NCBI GenBank assembly: GCA_009712635.1
Contig: WASS01000020.1
Span: 62,001 to 126,000, forward strand
Reading direction: 5' to 3'
DNA from: Hungatella sp.
GTDB lineage: Bacteria > Bacillota > Clostridia > Lachnospirales > Lachnospiraceae
DNA length: 64,000 bases
The notes below the pieces were generated by a model. That model saw only the letters and a list, made by a program, of their open reading frames with translations. It did no database searches and was not told the DNA's origin. Below, one piece after another: positions 42,987-52,786 of this stretch (positions within the stretch are counted from its first letter, which is position 1; every line of letters begins with the position of its first letter). The translations under genes and the position numbers were made by a program.

Positions 42987-44528
42987 TTGTATAGTAAAGT
43001 TCATAGTATCGGTATTATCGGCGTAGAGGGTGTCCCCATACTCGTGGAAGCAGATGTGAGTGATGGGCTGCCGGGTTTTTCCATGGTTGGATATCTTTCT
43101 TCTCAGGTGAAAGAAGCTCAGGACCGTGTCAGAACTGCCCTCAAAAACTCTGGTTTTCGTATTCCCGCAAAAAAAATAACCATTAATTTATCTCCTGCAG
43201 ATATGAGGAAAGAGGGGACGGCTTTTGATCTTCCTATTGCAATTGCCATTTTATCTGCTTCTGGTATGATCCAGTCTGCAGGTTTGTCCGACTGTGTGTT
43301 TTCAGGAGAACTGGGGCTTGATGGTACGGTAAAACCCGTTCCTGGAGCTCTTTCCATTGTTATTGCAGCAAAAAGGCAAGGAAAGAAAATCTGTTACCTG
43401 CCAAGAGAGAACAGAAGAGAGGGTGTTTTCACAAACGGAATACAGGTGATAGGATTACATACATTAAAAGATCTGACAGATCATTTAAATGGAGGTAAGA
43501 ATCTTTCCCCGCTTCCAGATGATCCTGTAGAACTAAAAACAGAGAAAGATATATATGATGTGGATTTTTCAGACGTAGGTGGCCAGCCGTTTTTAAGACG
43601 GGCTACAGAAGTTGCTGTGGCAGGTATGCATAATATCATGTATATAGGTCCCGCAGGTACAGGGAAAACCATGTTTGCCAGAAGAATTCCTACGATTATG
43701 CCGTCACTTTCTTTTGAAGAGATCATGGAAATCTCAAAAATATACAGCGTTTGCGGTTTGCTTTCCGGAGAAACTCCTATTATGAATTCCCGGCCGTTTC
43801 GGAGTCCTCATCATACCATAAGTCCTCAGGCTTTTGCGGGAGGAGGGCGAATCCCAAGACCGGGAGAGATTACTCTCGCCTCTGGAGGTGTTTTATTTCT
43901 GGATGAATTGTCTGAATTTCAAAAATCCACCATTGAGATTTTAAGGCAGCCTCTGGAAGAGGGGGAAATTACCATATCAAGAAGTCATGGAGCTTATCTC
44001 TTTCCGGCTAAATTTCTATTGGCAGCCGCCATGAATCCGTGTCCTTGTGGATTTTATCCAGACAGGACAAAGTGCAGATGCTCGGAAAGCCAGGTAAATA
44101 AATATTTAGGAAGAATTTCAAAACCAATCCTGGACAGAATTGATATCTGTGCAGAATCCAGCCCTGTAAGTTATAAGGAACTGAGGCAAGGGAAGAAAGG
44201 GGAATCCTCTTCCGCCATCAGGAATCGTATTGAACGGGCAAGGGTAATACAGATGGAACGTTTCAGAGGAACGAACATACTTTTTAACAGTTTTATGAAA
44301 AAACCGGATTTGGAAAAATACTGCGGCCTTTTTGGGGCAGAAGAGTTATATTTAAAACAAATCTATGATTCTATGTCACTCAGTGCGAGAGGGTACGAAA
44401 AGATTCTTAAAATAGCAAGAACCATTGCAGATCTGGAAGGTTCTGAAAATATTTCCAAAAATCATCTGGCAGAAGCTGCTGGTCTGAGAAGCCGGGAGGG
44501 AAAGTTTTGGGGAGGTATCTATGGATAA
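42987..44528 (+). CDS. YifB/ComM-family Mg-chelatase-like AAA+ ATPase
   Basis: A 513-aa protein with a TTG start at 42987 supported by AAAGGAG (spacing 7). The N-terminal domain reads VPILVEADVSDGLPGFSMVG, the LonC-like fold of the family. Walker A is GPAGTGKTM, Walker B is LFLDELSEF, and the sensor NPCPCGFYPD cysteines bind metal. The C-terminal Mg_chelatase_C domain ends in LRSREGKFWG. Relatives such as ComM are branch-migration helicases that help integrate foreign DNA during transformation. The gene overlaps dprA by 8 nt, which is the conserved order and fits a DNA-uptake role. Confidence 0.92.
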   Translation: MYSKVHSIGIIGVEGVPILVEADVSDGLPGFSMVGYLSSQVKEAQDRVRTALKNSGFRIPAKKITINLSPADMRKEGTAFDLPIAIAILSASGMIQSAGLSDCVFSGELGLDGTVKPVPGALSIVIAAKRQGKKICYLPRENRREGVFTNGIQVIGLHTLKDLTDHLNGGKNLSPLPDDPVELKTEKDIYDVDFSDVGGQPFLRRATEVAVAGMHNIMYIGPAGTGKTMFARRIPTIMPSLSFEEIMEISKIYSVCGLLSGETPIMNSRPFRSPHHTISPQAFAGGGRIPRPGEITLASGGVLFLDELSEFQKSTIEILRQPLEEGEITISRSHGAYLFPAKFLLAAAMNPCPCGFYPDRTKCRCSESQVNKYLGRISKPILDRIDICAESSPVSYKELRQGKKGESSSAIRNRIERARVIQMERFRGTNILFNSFMKKPDLEKYCGLFGAEELYLKQIYDSMSLSARGYEKILKIARTIADLEGSENISKNHLAEAAGLRSREGKFWGGIYG

Positions 44529-45621
44529 TCTGGAAGATCGGGAATACTTATACTGGCTTTCCCACATTCCATTTCTTGGAGCTGTGAAAATAAAAAAACT
44601 GTATGACTACATGGGAAGTTATAAGAAGATATATAATATAGAAAGAAAAGAACTGGAAAGCTGCGGTCTTTTAAAGGAAAGTGAGATTTTGTTTTTTGAA
44701 GAACGAAAGTCTTACCTGGATTCTGTTCGCAGGCAGCTGGAACAATTAGAAAAAAAGGGAATCCGTTTTATTACACATTTTGATCCTGATTATCCCAAAC
44801 GGCTTCTGTCTATTTATGGATACCCTATGGGTCTTTTTGTAAATGGACAGCTTCCTGAAGAAGAGAAACCTGCAGCTGCCATAATAGGAGCCAGAAACTG
44901 CACCAATTACGGGCGCCAGATGGCTCAGAGTCTGGCAAGGGAGTTATCAGCTGCAGGTATATCAATAATCAGCGGTCTTGCATATGGCATAGACGGAGCG
45001 GGACATGAAGGAGCACTGGAGGCAGGCCAGGAGACTTTTGGAGTACTGGGGTGCGGAATCAATGTATGTTATCCCAAAGAAAATTACGGATTATTCAGCC
45101 AGATGATAAAATGCGGAGGCGTTATAACGGAATTCATGCCGGATGAAGCTCCCAAGCCTCAGAATTTCCCCATGAGAAATCGGATTATAAGCGGACTATC
45201 TGATTCAATTCTTGTAATTGAGGCAAGAGAAAAAAGCGGTTCTCTTATTACGGCAAATCTGGGACTGGAGCAGGGAAAAGAGATCTTTGCTCTTCCTGGA
45301 AGAGTAACTGATCCCTTAAGTGCGGGGTGTAACCGCCTTATTTCTGAAGGCGCAGGGGTTTTACTCTCTCCTGAGACAGTGCTGGAATATTTTAAGTTAC
45401 AGAACGGTAAAATATTAAGAGTTCATGAAAAAAATAAGAACGGGCTTGCCAAAAAAGAAAAAATGGTGTATAGTTGCCTAGATTTGCAACCGAAGAATCT
45501 GGAAGAGATTGTGAGCTGCAGTGGATTGTCTGTCAGCGAGTGCATGAGTGTCCTCCTGGAACTGGAATTAAAGGGCAGCATTATACAGACATCCCATCAA
45601 TATTATGGTAAGAAACAATAG
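44521..45621 (+). CDS. dprA: DNA-processing protein DprA
   Basis: A 366-aa protein. The Rossmann-like DprA domain contains AAIIGARNCTNYGRQMA, ISGLAYGIDGAGHEGAL and TFGVLGCGINVCYPKEN. The motif MRNRIISGLSDSILVIEA is highly conserved. The N-terminal helical region (LSHIPFLGAVKIKKLYDYMGS) is a SAM/HhH-like domain and the C-terminal part is a winged helix (EEIVSCSGLSVSECMSVLLEL). DprA loads RecA on incoming single-stranded DNA. It overlaps yifB and is followed 14 nt later by topA, the usual clostridial order. Confidence 0.96.
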   Translation: MDNLEDREYLYWLSHIPFLGAVKIKKLYDYMGSYKKIYNIERKELESCGLLKESEILFFEERKSYLDSVRRQLEQLEKKGIRFITHFDPDYPKRLLSIYGYPMGLFVNGQLPEEEKPAAAIIGARNCTNYGRQMAQSLARELSAAGISIISGLAYGIDGAGHEGALEAGQETFGVLGCGINVCYPKENYGLFSQMIKCGGVITEFMPDEAPKPQNFPMRNRIISGLSDSILVIEAREKSGSLITANLGLEQGKEIFALPGRVTDPLSAGCNRLISEGAGVLLSPETVLEYFKLQNGKILRVHEKNKNGLAKKEKMVYSCLDLQPKNLEEIVSCSGLSVSECMSVLLELELKGSIIQTSHQYYGKKQ

Positions 45622-45635
45622 GCGAGGAGTTTGGT

Positions 45636-47705
45636 ATGGCGAACTGTTTAGTAATTGTGGAGTCACCCGCAAAAGTAAAAACTATAAAAAAGTTCCTTGG
45701 AGCAAACTATGAAGTAGATGCTTCCAATGGACATGTAAGGGATCTTCCTAAGAGTCAGATGGGAATCGATGTGGAACATGATTTTGATCCGAAATATATA
45801 ACAATCAGGGGAAAAGGGGATATTCTTGCAAAGCTGAGAAAAGAAGTGAAGAAAGCGGATAAGATTTATCTGGCAACTGACCCTGACCGTGAAGGAGAAG
45901 CGATTTCCTGGCATCTGATGAAAGCATTGAAATTAGATGAACTGAAAGAAAAACAGGTATACCGCATCAGCTTCAATGAGATTACCAAGAATGCAGTAAA
46001 AACTTCATTAAAAACCCCAAGAGATATTGATATGGATCTTGTGGATGCCCAGCAGGCAAGAAGAGTTCTTGACCGAATGGTTGGATATATGATCAGCCCT
46101 CTTCTATGGGCAAAGGTCAAAAGGGGTTTAAGTGCCGGTCGTGTACAATCTGTTGCTCTGCGCCTTATCTGTGACCGGGAAGAAGACATCAATGCTTTTA
46201 TTCCGGAAGAGTACTGGAATCTGGATGCGGTCTTAAAGCAGGAAGGAAGCAAGAAGACTTTAACAGCCAAATTTCACGGAGATAAGAATGGCAGAATAGC
46301 CATTCATAATAAGGAAGAGTTAGACGGCATACTGAAAGGCCTTCAGAAGAAAGAGTACCAGGTTGAAGAAGTAAAGAATGGGGAACGGGTTAAAAAAGCT
46401 CCCATTCCATTTACAACCAGTACGCTTCAGCAGGAAGCATCCAAGGTTCTTAACTTTTCAACTCAGAAAACCATGCGCTTAGCTCAGCAGTTATATGAAG
46501 GAGTGGAGGTCGCAGGCCACGGAACAGTCGGTCTGATCACCTATTTGCGAACTGATTCTACCAGAATCGCAGAAGAGGCTGATGTTGCTGCAAGAGAGTT
46601 TATAGAGAAACAGTACGGCAGCCGTTATCTGGCAAATGGAGAGCAGAACAAAAAGAGTAATGTTAAGATACAGGATGCGCACGAGGCGATTCGTCCCACC
46701 GATATCGCACTGACACCGGTAATTGTAAAAGAATCACTTCAGAGAGATTTATTCCGTCTTTATCAGCTCATCTGGAAGAGATTTGCAGCCAGCAGAATGC
46801 AGCCGGCTGTGTATGAAACAACTTCTGTGAAGGTGAAAGCGGGAAACTATTTTTTCACCCTTTCTGCTTCAAAACTTCAGTTTGACGGCTTTATGTCAGT
46901 CTATGTACAGGAAGAAGAGAAGGAAGAAAATAATGTTCTTCTTGGCAATCTGGAAAAAGGCAGTATACTTAAGTTGGAGAAGCTGGAAAACAGTCAGCAT
47001 TTTACCCAGCCCCCGGCTCATTTTACGGAGGCATCTCTGGTAAAGGCAATGGAAGAACAGGGAATTGGTCGTCCAAGTACTTATGCTCCTACGATTACAA
47101 CGATTATAGCCAGACGGTATGTGGCTAAAGAAAATAAAAACCTTTACGTGACAGAATTGGGAGAAGTAGTCAACAGCATGATGAAACAAAGCTTCCCCAG
47201 TATTGTAGACATCACATTTACTGCTAATCTGGAGTATCTTCTTGATAAAGTAGGAGATGGAACGGTACAGTGGAAAACCGTTGTGAAAAACTTTTATCCT
47301 GACTTAAAGGAAGCGGTTGATAAGGCACTGGTAGAACTGGAATCTGTTACCATAGCAGATGAAGTAACAGAAGAAGTTTGTGAATTGTGCGGCCGTAATA
47401 TGGTTATTAAATACGGACCTCACGGTAAATTCCTGGCATGCCCCGGTTTTCCGGAATGTAAGAATACGAAACCTTATCTGGAAAAAACAGGAGTTCCCTG
47501 TCCGAAGTGCGGTAAGGATGTAGTGATTAAAAAGACAAAAAAGGGCAGAATTTATTATGGATGCGAGGCAAATCCTGAATGTGATTTTATGTCCTGGCAA
47601 AAGCCTTCCACCCAGAAATGTCCAAAATGCGGTTCATACATGGTTGAAAAGGGCAACAAGTTACTGTGCTCAAACGAGCAGTGTGGATACAGTACAGATA
47701 AGTAG
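45636..47705 (+). CDS. topA: DNA topoisomerase I
   Basis: A 689-aa type IA topoisomerase. It has the TOPRIM domain (IVESPAKVKTIKKFLG; ATDPDREGEAISWHL). The catalytic Tyr lies in VGLITYLRTDSTR, and the segment RPSTYAPTITTI is typical. The C-terminus has three Cys4 zinc-finger repeats (CELCGRNMVIKYG, CPKCGKDVVIKK, CPKCGSYMVEKG). It relaxes negative supercoils. The order dprA-topA-codY is typical for Firmicutes. The spacing of 14 nt suggests co-transcription with dprA. Confidence 0.97.
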   Translation: MANCLVIVESPAKVKTIKKFLGANYEVDASNGHVRDLPKSQMGIDVEHDFDPKYITIRGKGDILAKLRKEVKKADKIYLATDPDREGEAISWHLMKALKLDELKEKQVYRISFNEITKNAVKTSLKTPRDIDMDLVDAQQARRVLDRMVGYMISPLLWAKVKRGLSAGRVQSVALRLICDREEDINAFIPEEYWNLDAVLKQEGSKKTLTAKFHGDKNGRIAIHNKEELDGILKGLQKKEYQVEEVKNGERVKKAPIPFTTSTLQQEASKVLNFSTQKTMRLAQQLYEGVEVAGHGTVGLITYLRTDSTRIAEEADVAAREFIEKQYGSRYLANGEQNKKSNVKIQDAHEAIRPTDIALTPVIVKESLQRDLFRLYQLIWKRFAASRMQPAVYETTSVKVKAGNYFFTLSASKLQFDGFMSVYVQEEEKEENNVLLGNLEKGSILKLEKLENSQHFTQPPAHFTEASLVKAMEEQGIGRPSTYAPTITTIIARRYVAKENKNLYVTELGEVVNSMMKQSFPSIVDITFTANLEYLLDKVGDGTVQWKTVVKNFYPDLKEAVDKALVELESVTIADEVTEEVCELCGRNMVIKYGPHGKFLACPGFPECKNTKPYLEKTGVPCPKCGKDVVIKKTKKGRIYYGCEANPECDFMSWQKPSTQKCPKCGSYMVEKGNKLLCSNEQCGYSTDK

Positions 47706-47838
47706 GAAAAAAGAATAATTATTAAGAAAATCGAAAATCTTCAAAAAACTATTGTTATTTGAAAATAATAGTGATAATATTTAATTATTAAAAGCGTTTT
47801 TCGAATTTTAACATCAATTATAAAGGAGGTTTTCGGCA

Positions 47839-48654
47839 ATGAGCGTACAGTTGTTGGACAAAACTAGAAAAATTAACAAATTATTGCATAACAATAATTC
47901 GCATAAGGTCGTATTTAACGATATCTGTGAAGTGCTTACCGAGATCCTGAATTCCAATATTCTTGTTATAAGCAAGAAGGGCAAGGTGCTTGGCGTGGGT
48001 CTTACGCCTGACATTGATGAGATTCAGGAACTGATTGCAGATCAGGTAGGTGGTTATGTTGATACTATGCTGAATGAACGACTGCTCAGTATTCTTTCCA
48101 CAAAAGAAAATGTAAACTTGGAAACGCTTGGTTTTACCGGTGATAACATCAGAAAATATCAGGCCATTATTACACCGATTGATATAGCAGGGGAGAGACT
48201 TGGAACTCTGTTTATTTACAAATCGGATTCACAATATGACATTGACGATATTATTTTAAGTGAGTATGGCACCACCGTTGTGGGACTTGAGATGATGCGG
48301 TCAGTAAATGAAGAGAATGCAGAAGAGACAAGGAAGGTTCAGATTGTTAAATCAGCCATCAGCACCTTATCATTCTCTGAATTGGAAGCAATCACACATA
48401 TCTTCGAAGAACTGGATGGTAATGAAGGCATTCTTGTTGCAAGTAAAATTGCAGACCGTGTTGGAATTACCCGTTCCGTAATTGTCAATGCACTTCGTAA
48501 GTTTGAAAGTGCCGGAGTTATTGAATCAAGATCCTCCGGTATGAAAGGAACCTATATAAAGGTTTTAAATGATGTGGTGTTTGATGAGCTGAAATCGATA
48601 AAGGCAGGCAATACAAAAATCATTGCAGAGCGCCGTGAATTAAAGGATTTATAG
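47839..48654 (+). CDS. codY: GTP-sensing transcriptional pleiotropic repressor CodY
   Basis: A 271-aa CodY of the usual length (about 260 residues). The GAF-type N-terminal domain binds branched-chain amino acids (MSVQLLDKTRKINKLLH; VISKKGKVLGVGLTPDID). The C-terminal winged helix is ASKIADRVGITRSVIVNALRKFESAGVIES (two parts: ASKIADRVGITRSV and NALRKFESAGVIES). It represses amino-acid and peptide uptake genes when GTP and isoleucine are high. A promoter-like TTGTTA-17 nt-TAATAT precedes it in the 133-nt gap, with AAAGGAGG. The nearby opp operon is a classical CodY target type, but I do not see a clear CodY box here. Confidence 0.97.
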   Translation: MSVQLLDKTRKINKLLHNNNSHKVVFNDICEVLTEILNSNILVISKKGKVLGVGLTPDIDEIQELIADQVGGYVDTMLNERLLSILSTKENVNLETLGFTGDNIRKYQAIITPIDIAGERLGTLFIYKSDSQYDIDDIILSEYGTTVVGLEMMRSVNEENAEETRKVQIVKSAISTLSFSELEAITHIFEELDGNEGILVASKIADRVGITRSVIVNALRKFESAGVIESRSSGMKGTYIKVLNDVVFDELKSIKAGNTKIIAERRELKDL

Positions 48655-48669
48655 AGCATAGAAAAGCTT

Positions 48670-48701
48670 AAAAAAGGTAATCATTCGTGATTACCTTTTT
48701 T
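48670..48701 (+). terminator. Rho-independent terminator after codY
   Basis: AAAAAAGGTAATCA, loop TTCG, TGATTACCTTTTTT: a 14-bp stem with a T-run. Confidence 0.92.
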
Positions 48702-48754
48702 TGCGGATACAAGACAGAAATCTTCTGATTTGGACATAAAATATAAAAAATTAC

Positions 48755-48783
48755 TTGCATCACTAAAAATATTGTGCTATACT
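48755..48783 (+). promoter_or_regulatory. Promoter of rpsB
   Basis: TTGCAT (48755-48760), 17 nt, TATACT (48778-48783). The transcript would start near 48790 and carry a leader of about 100 nt before the rpsB start. Confidence 0.7.
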
Positions 48784-48803
48784 AGCAAGGCTTACAAAAA
48801 ACA

Positions 48804-48866
48804 CGTCTGCGGATTCCAGAGGAAGGTGCCATACTATGGTCTCCCCGGAAGCAAGAGAAACGGACG
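48804..48866 (+). ncRNA. Possible structured rpsB leader RNA
   Basis: CGTCTG at 48804-48809 can pair with CGGACG at 48861-48866 (one G-U pair), closing a 63-nt region that contains smaller hairpins (TTCC/GGAA; CCA/TGG). This lies between the rpsB promoter and its ribosome-binding site. Ribosomal-protein mRNAs are often autoregulated by such leaders. The fold was drawn by eye and it is not a recognised Rfam family to me. Confidence 0.35.
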
Positions 48867-48892
48867 GAAGTAAAACCAATGGAGGTAATAAC

Positions 48893-49633
48893 ATGAGCGT
48901 TATTTCAATGAAGCAGCTTTTAGAGGCTGGCGTGCACTTCGGTCATCAGACCAGAAGATGGAACCCTAAGATGGCTCCTTATATTTACACAGAGAGAAAC
49001 GGTATCTACATCATCGACTTACAGAAATCTGTCGTTAAAGTAGACGAAGCTTACAAGGCAGTATCTGATATTGCAGCTGAAGGCGGAAAGATTCTTTTTG
49101 TTGGAACAAAAAAACAGGCTCAGGATGCGATTAAGTCTGAAGCAGAGCGTTGCGGAATGTATTTCGTAAACGAGAGATGGCTTGGCGGTATGCTGACTAA
49201 CTTCAAGACAATTCAATCCAGAGTTGCAAGATTAAAACAGATCGAGACTATGTCCCAGGATGGTACATTCGAAGTGCTTCCTAAGAAAGAAGTAATTGCT
49301 CTTAAGAAGGAATGGGAGAAATTAGAGAAGAACTTAGGCGGAATTAAAGATATGAAGAAAGTTCCGGATGCAATTTTTGTTGTAGATCCTAAGAAAGAAA
49401 GAATCTGCGTTCAGGAAGCTCACACACTGGGCATTCCGTTAATCGGCATTGCTGATACAAACTGTGATCCTGAAGAACTTGATTTCGTAATCCCAGGTAA
49501 TGATGATGCGATTAGAGCTGTCAAGTTAATTGTATCCAAGATGGCAGACGCAGTAATCGAAGCAAACCAGGGCGAGGCAGTAGCTGAGGAAGCAGAAGCA
49601 GCTCAGGAGTTAGAAGAGACTGTAGAAGCTTAA
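48893..49633 (+). CDS. rpsB: 30S ribosomal protein S2
   Basis: A 246-aa S2. The ATG at 48893 has GGAGGTAATAAC upstream; the longer frame at 48836 is in the leader. The start [20 protein letters not shown] and the segment [17 protein letters not shown] are characteristic, and the acidic C-terminal tail ([15 protein letters not shown]) is typical. S2 binds the 30S subunit late in assembly. rpsB-tsf is a conserved operon; a hairpin lies between them here. Confidence 0.98.
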   Translation: MSVISMKQLLEAGVHFGHQTRRWNPKMAPYIYTERNGIYIIDLQKSVVKVDEAYKAVSDIAAEGGKILFVGTKKQAQDAIKSEAERCGMYFVNERWLGGMLTNFKTIQSRVARLKQIETMSQDGTFEVLPKKEVIALKKEWEKLEKNLGGIKDMKKVPDAIFVVDPKKERICVQEAHTLGIPLIGIADTNCDPEELDFVIPGNDDAIRAVKLIVSKMADAVIEANQGEAVAEEAEAAQELEETVEA

Positions 49634-49647
49634 GATTCAGACGGATG

Positions 49648-49688
49648 TATGCTTCGGTCTGCTGTATGGCGGGTCGAAGCATATTTTT
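49648..49688 (+). terminator. Hairpin attenuator between rpsB and tsf
   Basis: TATGCTTCG pairs with CGAAGCATA across 18 nt and is followed by TTTTT. It would reduce or separate tsf expression from rpsB. Confidence 0.65.
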
Positions 49689-49745
49689 ATGAACAGACCT
49701 TTTTACAATATCAATTACGTTTAATCGATGATGGAGGGAAAACGA

Positions 49746-50669
49746 ATGGCAGCAGTTACAGCTGGAATGGTAAAAGAATTAAGAGAGTTAACCGGTGCAG
49801 GTATGATGGACTGCAAGAAAGCACTTGCAGAGACTGATGGTGATATGGACAAGGCAGTTGAGTTCTTAAGAGAAAAAGGACTTGCAGCTGCATCTAAAAA
49901 GGCAGGAAGAATTGCTGCAGAGGGTGTTGTTACAACTGTAGTAAGTGAAGATGGAAAATCCGGAGCAATCGTTGAAGTTAACAGTGAAACAGACTTTGTT
50001 GCTAAGAATGCTCAGTTCCAGGGATATGTTGCTGATGTAGTAGCTCAGGTTCTTGCTTCTGATGCAAAAGATATGGATGCATTCATGGCTGAGTCATGGA
50101 ACAGTGACAGCTCTTTAACAGTAGCACAGGCATTATCCGCTCAGATTTCTGTTATTGGCGAGAATATGAATATCAGAAGATTTGAAAAAATCACAACTGA
50201 TGGTGTAGTTGTTGATTATATTCATGGCGGCGGAAGAATCGGTGTTTTAATTGAAGCCGGTGCAGAAGTAGTTAACGATGCCGTTAAGGAAGCTTTAAAG
50301 AACGTAGCAATGCAGATTGCTGCTTTAAATCCAAAGTATGTTAAGAGAGATGAAATCTCCCAGGAATTTATTGATCACGAGACTGAGATTTTAAAGGTTC
50401 AGGCTAAGAACGAAAATCCTGATAAGCCTGATTCAATTCTTGATAAGATGATTGTTGGCCGTTTGAATAAGGAATTAAAAGAGTTCTGTCTGGTTGACCA
50501 GGCATATGTAAAAGACGGTGACTTAACTGTTGGCAAGTATTTAGAGCAGGTTTCTAAAGAAGTCGGTGGAAAAGTTGAAGTCAGAAAGTTTGTTCGTTTC
50601 GAGACAGGCGAAGGCCTTGAGAAAAAAGAAGAGAACTTTGCAGAAGAAGTTGCAAAACAGATGCAGTAA
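49746..50669 (+). CDS. tsf: Elongation factor Ts
   Basis: A 307-aa EF-Ts. The ATG at 49746 has GGAGGG upstream; the extended frame from 49728 is not used. The UBA-like N-terminus MAAVTAGMVKELRELTGAGMM is followed by DCKKALAETDGDMDKAVEFLREKG (given in two parts). The segment VEVNSETDFVAKN is the conserved EF-Tu-contact. EF-Ts exchanges GDP on EF-Tu. Terminators lie on both sides. In most relatives the next gene is pyrH; here opp genes intervene. Confidence 0.98.
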   Translation: MAAVTAGMVKELRELTGAGMMDCKKALAETDGDMDKAVEFLREKGLAAASKKAGRIAAEGVVTTVVSEDGKSGAIVEVNSETDFVAKNAQFQGYVADVVAQVLASDAKDMDAFMAESWNSDSSLTVAQALSAQISVIGENMNIRRFEKITTDGVVVDYIHGGGRIGVLIEAGAEVVNDAVKEALKNVAMQIAALNPKYVKRDEISQEFIDHETEILKVQAKNENPDKPDSILDKMIVGRLNKELKEFCLVDQAYVKDGDLTVGKYLEQVSKEVGGKVEVRKFVRFETGEGLEKKEENFAEEVAKQMQ

Positions 50670-50692
50670 TCTTGTAACAGGATTCTGGGGGG

Positions 50693-50719
50693 AATCCCAT
50701 GGGTATCCATGGGATTTTT
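50693..50719 (+). terminator. Rho-independent terminator after tsf
   Basis: AATCCCATGG, loop GTAT, CCATGGGATT, followed by a T-run. It separates tsf from the opp operon. Confidence 0.88.
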
Positions 50720-50796
50720 CTATTCAAACAGTGTCCGTTTCCGATTGACATATGTTTCCAGTCGGGCGGACATCAACACAAAAGGAGTTGATGAGA

Positions 50797-51714
50797 ATGG
50801 CGAAATATATTATAAAACGTATTGCTATGGCAATTATTACGATTTTTGCTGTTGCTACCGTAACATTCTTTGTCATGAATATGGTTCCCGGTGGACCATT
50901 TATGGCAGAAAAGGCAATCAGCCCACAGGCCCAGGCGGCATTAAATGAAAAGTATGGACTGGATAAGCCATTAAGTGAACAGTATACAACCTATATGAAG
51001 GATATTCTGCATGGAAATCTGGGATTAAGTGTAAAACAGCGCGGACGTACTGTTAATATGATTATTGGTACTAAATTCCCGGTTTCTGCAAGAATTGGCG
51101 GAATGGCTATTTTAGCAGCAGTTATGATTGGCGTTCCCCTTGGAAGTATTGCGGCATTTAAGAGAGGCACACTGATTGATAATATTATTATTGTTTTCAG
51201 TACCTGCGGAATTGCGGTTCCAAGCTTTGTGGTCTGTACCATACTCATGTATATTCTCAGTCTGAAGCTGGGACTATTACCTACGTATGGACTTGGATCG
51301 TGGAAGAATTATATCATGCCGGTTATGGCACTGGCTCTTTATCCATCATCCTATATTTCAAGATTAATGCGTTCATCCATGTTGGATGTTATGGGACAGG
51401 ATTATATGAGAACAGCCCGTGCAAAAGGTCTCTCCCAGTTGGTAAGTATTTTCAAGCATGCACTTCGTAATGCCATTCTTCCAGTGGTTACATATTTAGG
51501 ACCGCTGCTGGCTTACACTGTGACAGGAAGCTTCATTGTTGAAAAGATATTTACAATTCCAGGGCTTGGATCTGAATTTATTGGTTCCATTACAGGACGT
51601 GATTATCCTCTTATCATGGGGACAACGATTTTCCTTGCGACTTTAATGGTTATCATGAATGTACTGGTGGATGTTGCTTATAAATTTATTGATCCGCGAA
51701 TTAATCTGAAGTAA
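50797..51714 (+). CDS. oppB: Oligopeptide ABC transporter permease OppB
   Basis: A 305-aa permease. The ATG at 50797 (9 nt from AGGAG) is preferred to in-frame ATGs at 50791 and 50752. The opening MAKYIIKRIAMAIITIFAV is the standard first helix, with VPGGPFMAEKAISPQAQAAL in the external loop. The EAA-type coupling loop lies in YMRTARAKGLSQLVSIFKHA with NAILPVVTYLGPLL; the C-terminus DPRINLK is normal. It is the first gene of oppBCDF-oppA, and its product forms the channel with OppC. No clear promoter is visible just upstream beyond a TTGACA at 50745-50750. Confidence 0.95.
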   Translation: MAKYIIKRIAMAIITIFAVATVTFFVMNMVPGGPFMAEKAISPQAQAALNEKYGLDKPLSEQYTTYMKDILHGNLGLSVKQRGRTVNMIIGTKFPVSARIGGMAILAAVMIGVPLGSIAAFKRGTLIDNIIIVFSTCGIAVPSFVVCTILMYILSLKLGLLPTYGLGSWKNYIMPVMALALYPSSYISRLMRSSMLDVMGQDYMRTARAKGLSQLVSIFKHALRNAILPVVTYLGPLLAYTVTGSFIVEKIFTIPGLGSEFIGSITGRDYPLIMGTTIFLATLMVIMNVLVDVAYKFIDPRINLK

Positions 51715-51730
51715 AGGAAGGAGAAAGAAG

Positions 51731-52771
51731 ATGCCAAAGAATAAATTATCAGTGCAGCTTAATGTGGAAGACTTTCTCCCGGCTAGTGATGCGGAAAGAG
51801 AAAGCCTGACAGTCATGCGTAAAAGCGTTGGATTCTGGAAAGATGGAATCAGACGTCTTAAGAAGAATAAGATTTCAATGATCAGCCTTGTTGTAATCTT
51901 GCTAGTATTTATTTTATCATTTATTGTACCTCAGCTTTATCCATATAGCTATGAGCAGCAGATTAGAGGTAGTGAAAATCTCGCTCCCATGCAGTATTCC
52001 CAAAAAGAAATCACTGCTATGGACTCAGGGGAGAGTGTGTTTCCGCATATTCTGGGAACCGATAACCTGGGCCGCGATTACGCAATCCGTGTTATGATGG
52101 GAAGCCGTGTTTCTCTGACTGTTGGTCTGGTAGCTTCTGCTATTATTTTGCTCATTGGTTCTCTTTACGGATCCATTGCAGGTTTCTTCGGAGGCTGGGT
52201 AGATATGATCATGATGAGAATTGTGGATATGATTTATACGGTTCCCGATATTCTGATCATTGTACTTTTATCTGTGGCATTTGATCAACCTCTAAAAGCG
52301 CTGGCTCAAAGGCCCGGATTCCAATGGATTCAGCTTATTGGTGTTAACTTAATCAGTATTTTCGTTGTATTTGCACTGCTTTACTGGGTTGGTATGGCCC
52401 GTATTGTGCGAAGCCAGATATTGATTTTAAAAGAGCAGGAATATGTAACTGCTGCAAGAGCTTTGGGAGCTTCCAGCGGACATATTATTAAAAAACATCT
52501 GCTTACCAACTGTATTGGTACATTAATTGTAACAACAACGCTTCAGATTCCTTCCTCTATCTTTACCGAGAGCTTTTTAAGCTTCCTTGGATTAGGTGTT
52601 GCTGCACCCATGCCTTCACTGGGAAGCCTTGCAAGTGCTGCATTAAATGGTCTGCAAAGCTATCCTCACCGTTTATTTGCACCGGCACTGATGATTTCAG
52701 TTATTATTTTAAGCTTCAATCTGTTGGGTGATGGTCTTCGGGATGCATTTGATCCGAAGCTGAAAGATTAA
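51731..52771 (+). CDS. oppC: Oligopeptide ABC transporter permease OppC
   Basis: A 346-aa permease, longer than the NikC-type because of an N-terminal cytoplasmic extension (about 45 residues) before the first helix. The external segment ILGTDNLGRDYAIRVMMGSRVSL is typical (two parts: ILGTDNLGRDYAIRV, MMGSRVSL). The coupling loop YVTAARALGASSGHIIKKHL and SFLGLGVAAPMPSLGSLA follow. It lies 16 nt after oppB with AAGGAG. It forms the translocation path with OppB. Confidence 0.95.
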   Translation: MPKNKLSVQLNVEDFLPASDAERESLTVMRKSVGFWKDGIRRLKKNKISMISLVVILLVFILSFIVPQLYPYSYEQQIRGSENLAPMQYSQKEITAMDSGESVFPHILGTDNLGRDYAIRVMMGSRVSLTVGLVASAIILLIGSLYGSIAGFFGGWVDMIMMRIVDMIYTVPDILIIVLLSVAFDQPLKALAQRPGFQWIQLIGVNLISIFVVFALLYWVGMARIVRSQILILKEQEYVTAARALGASSGHIIKKHLLTNCIGTLIVTTTLQIPSSIFTESFLSFLGLGVAAPMPSLGSLASAALNGLQSYPHRLFAPALMISVIILSFNLLGDGLRDAFDPKLKD

Positions 52772-52786
52772 AGGAGGAGAGATTCC

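Noticed and set aside
42823-43026. 67-aa frame between the DUF4130 gene and yifB
   Set aside because: It spans the terminator and the yifB ribosome-binding site and has no family-like features.
47706-47838. CodY box in the codY promoter region
   Set aside because: No close match to AATTTTCWGAAAATT; only A+T-rich partial resemblance.
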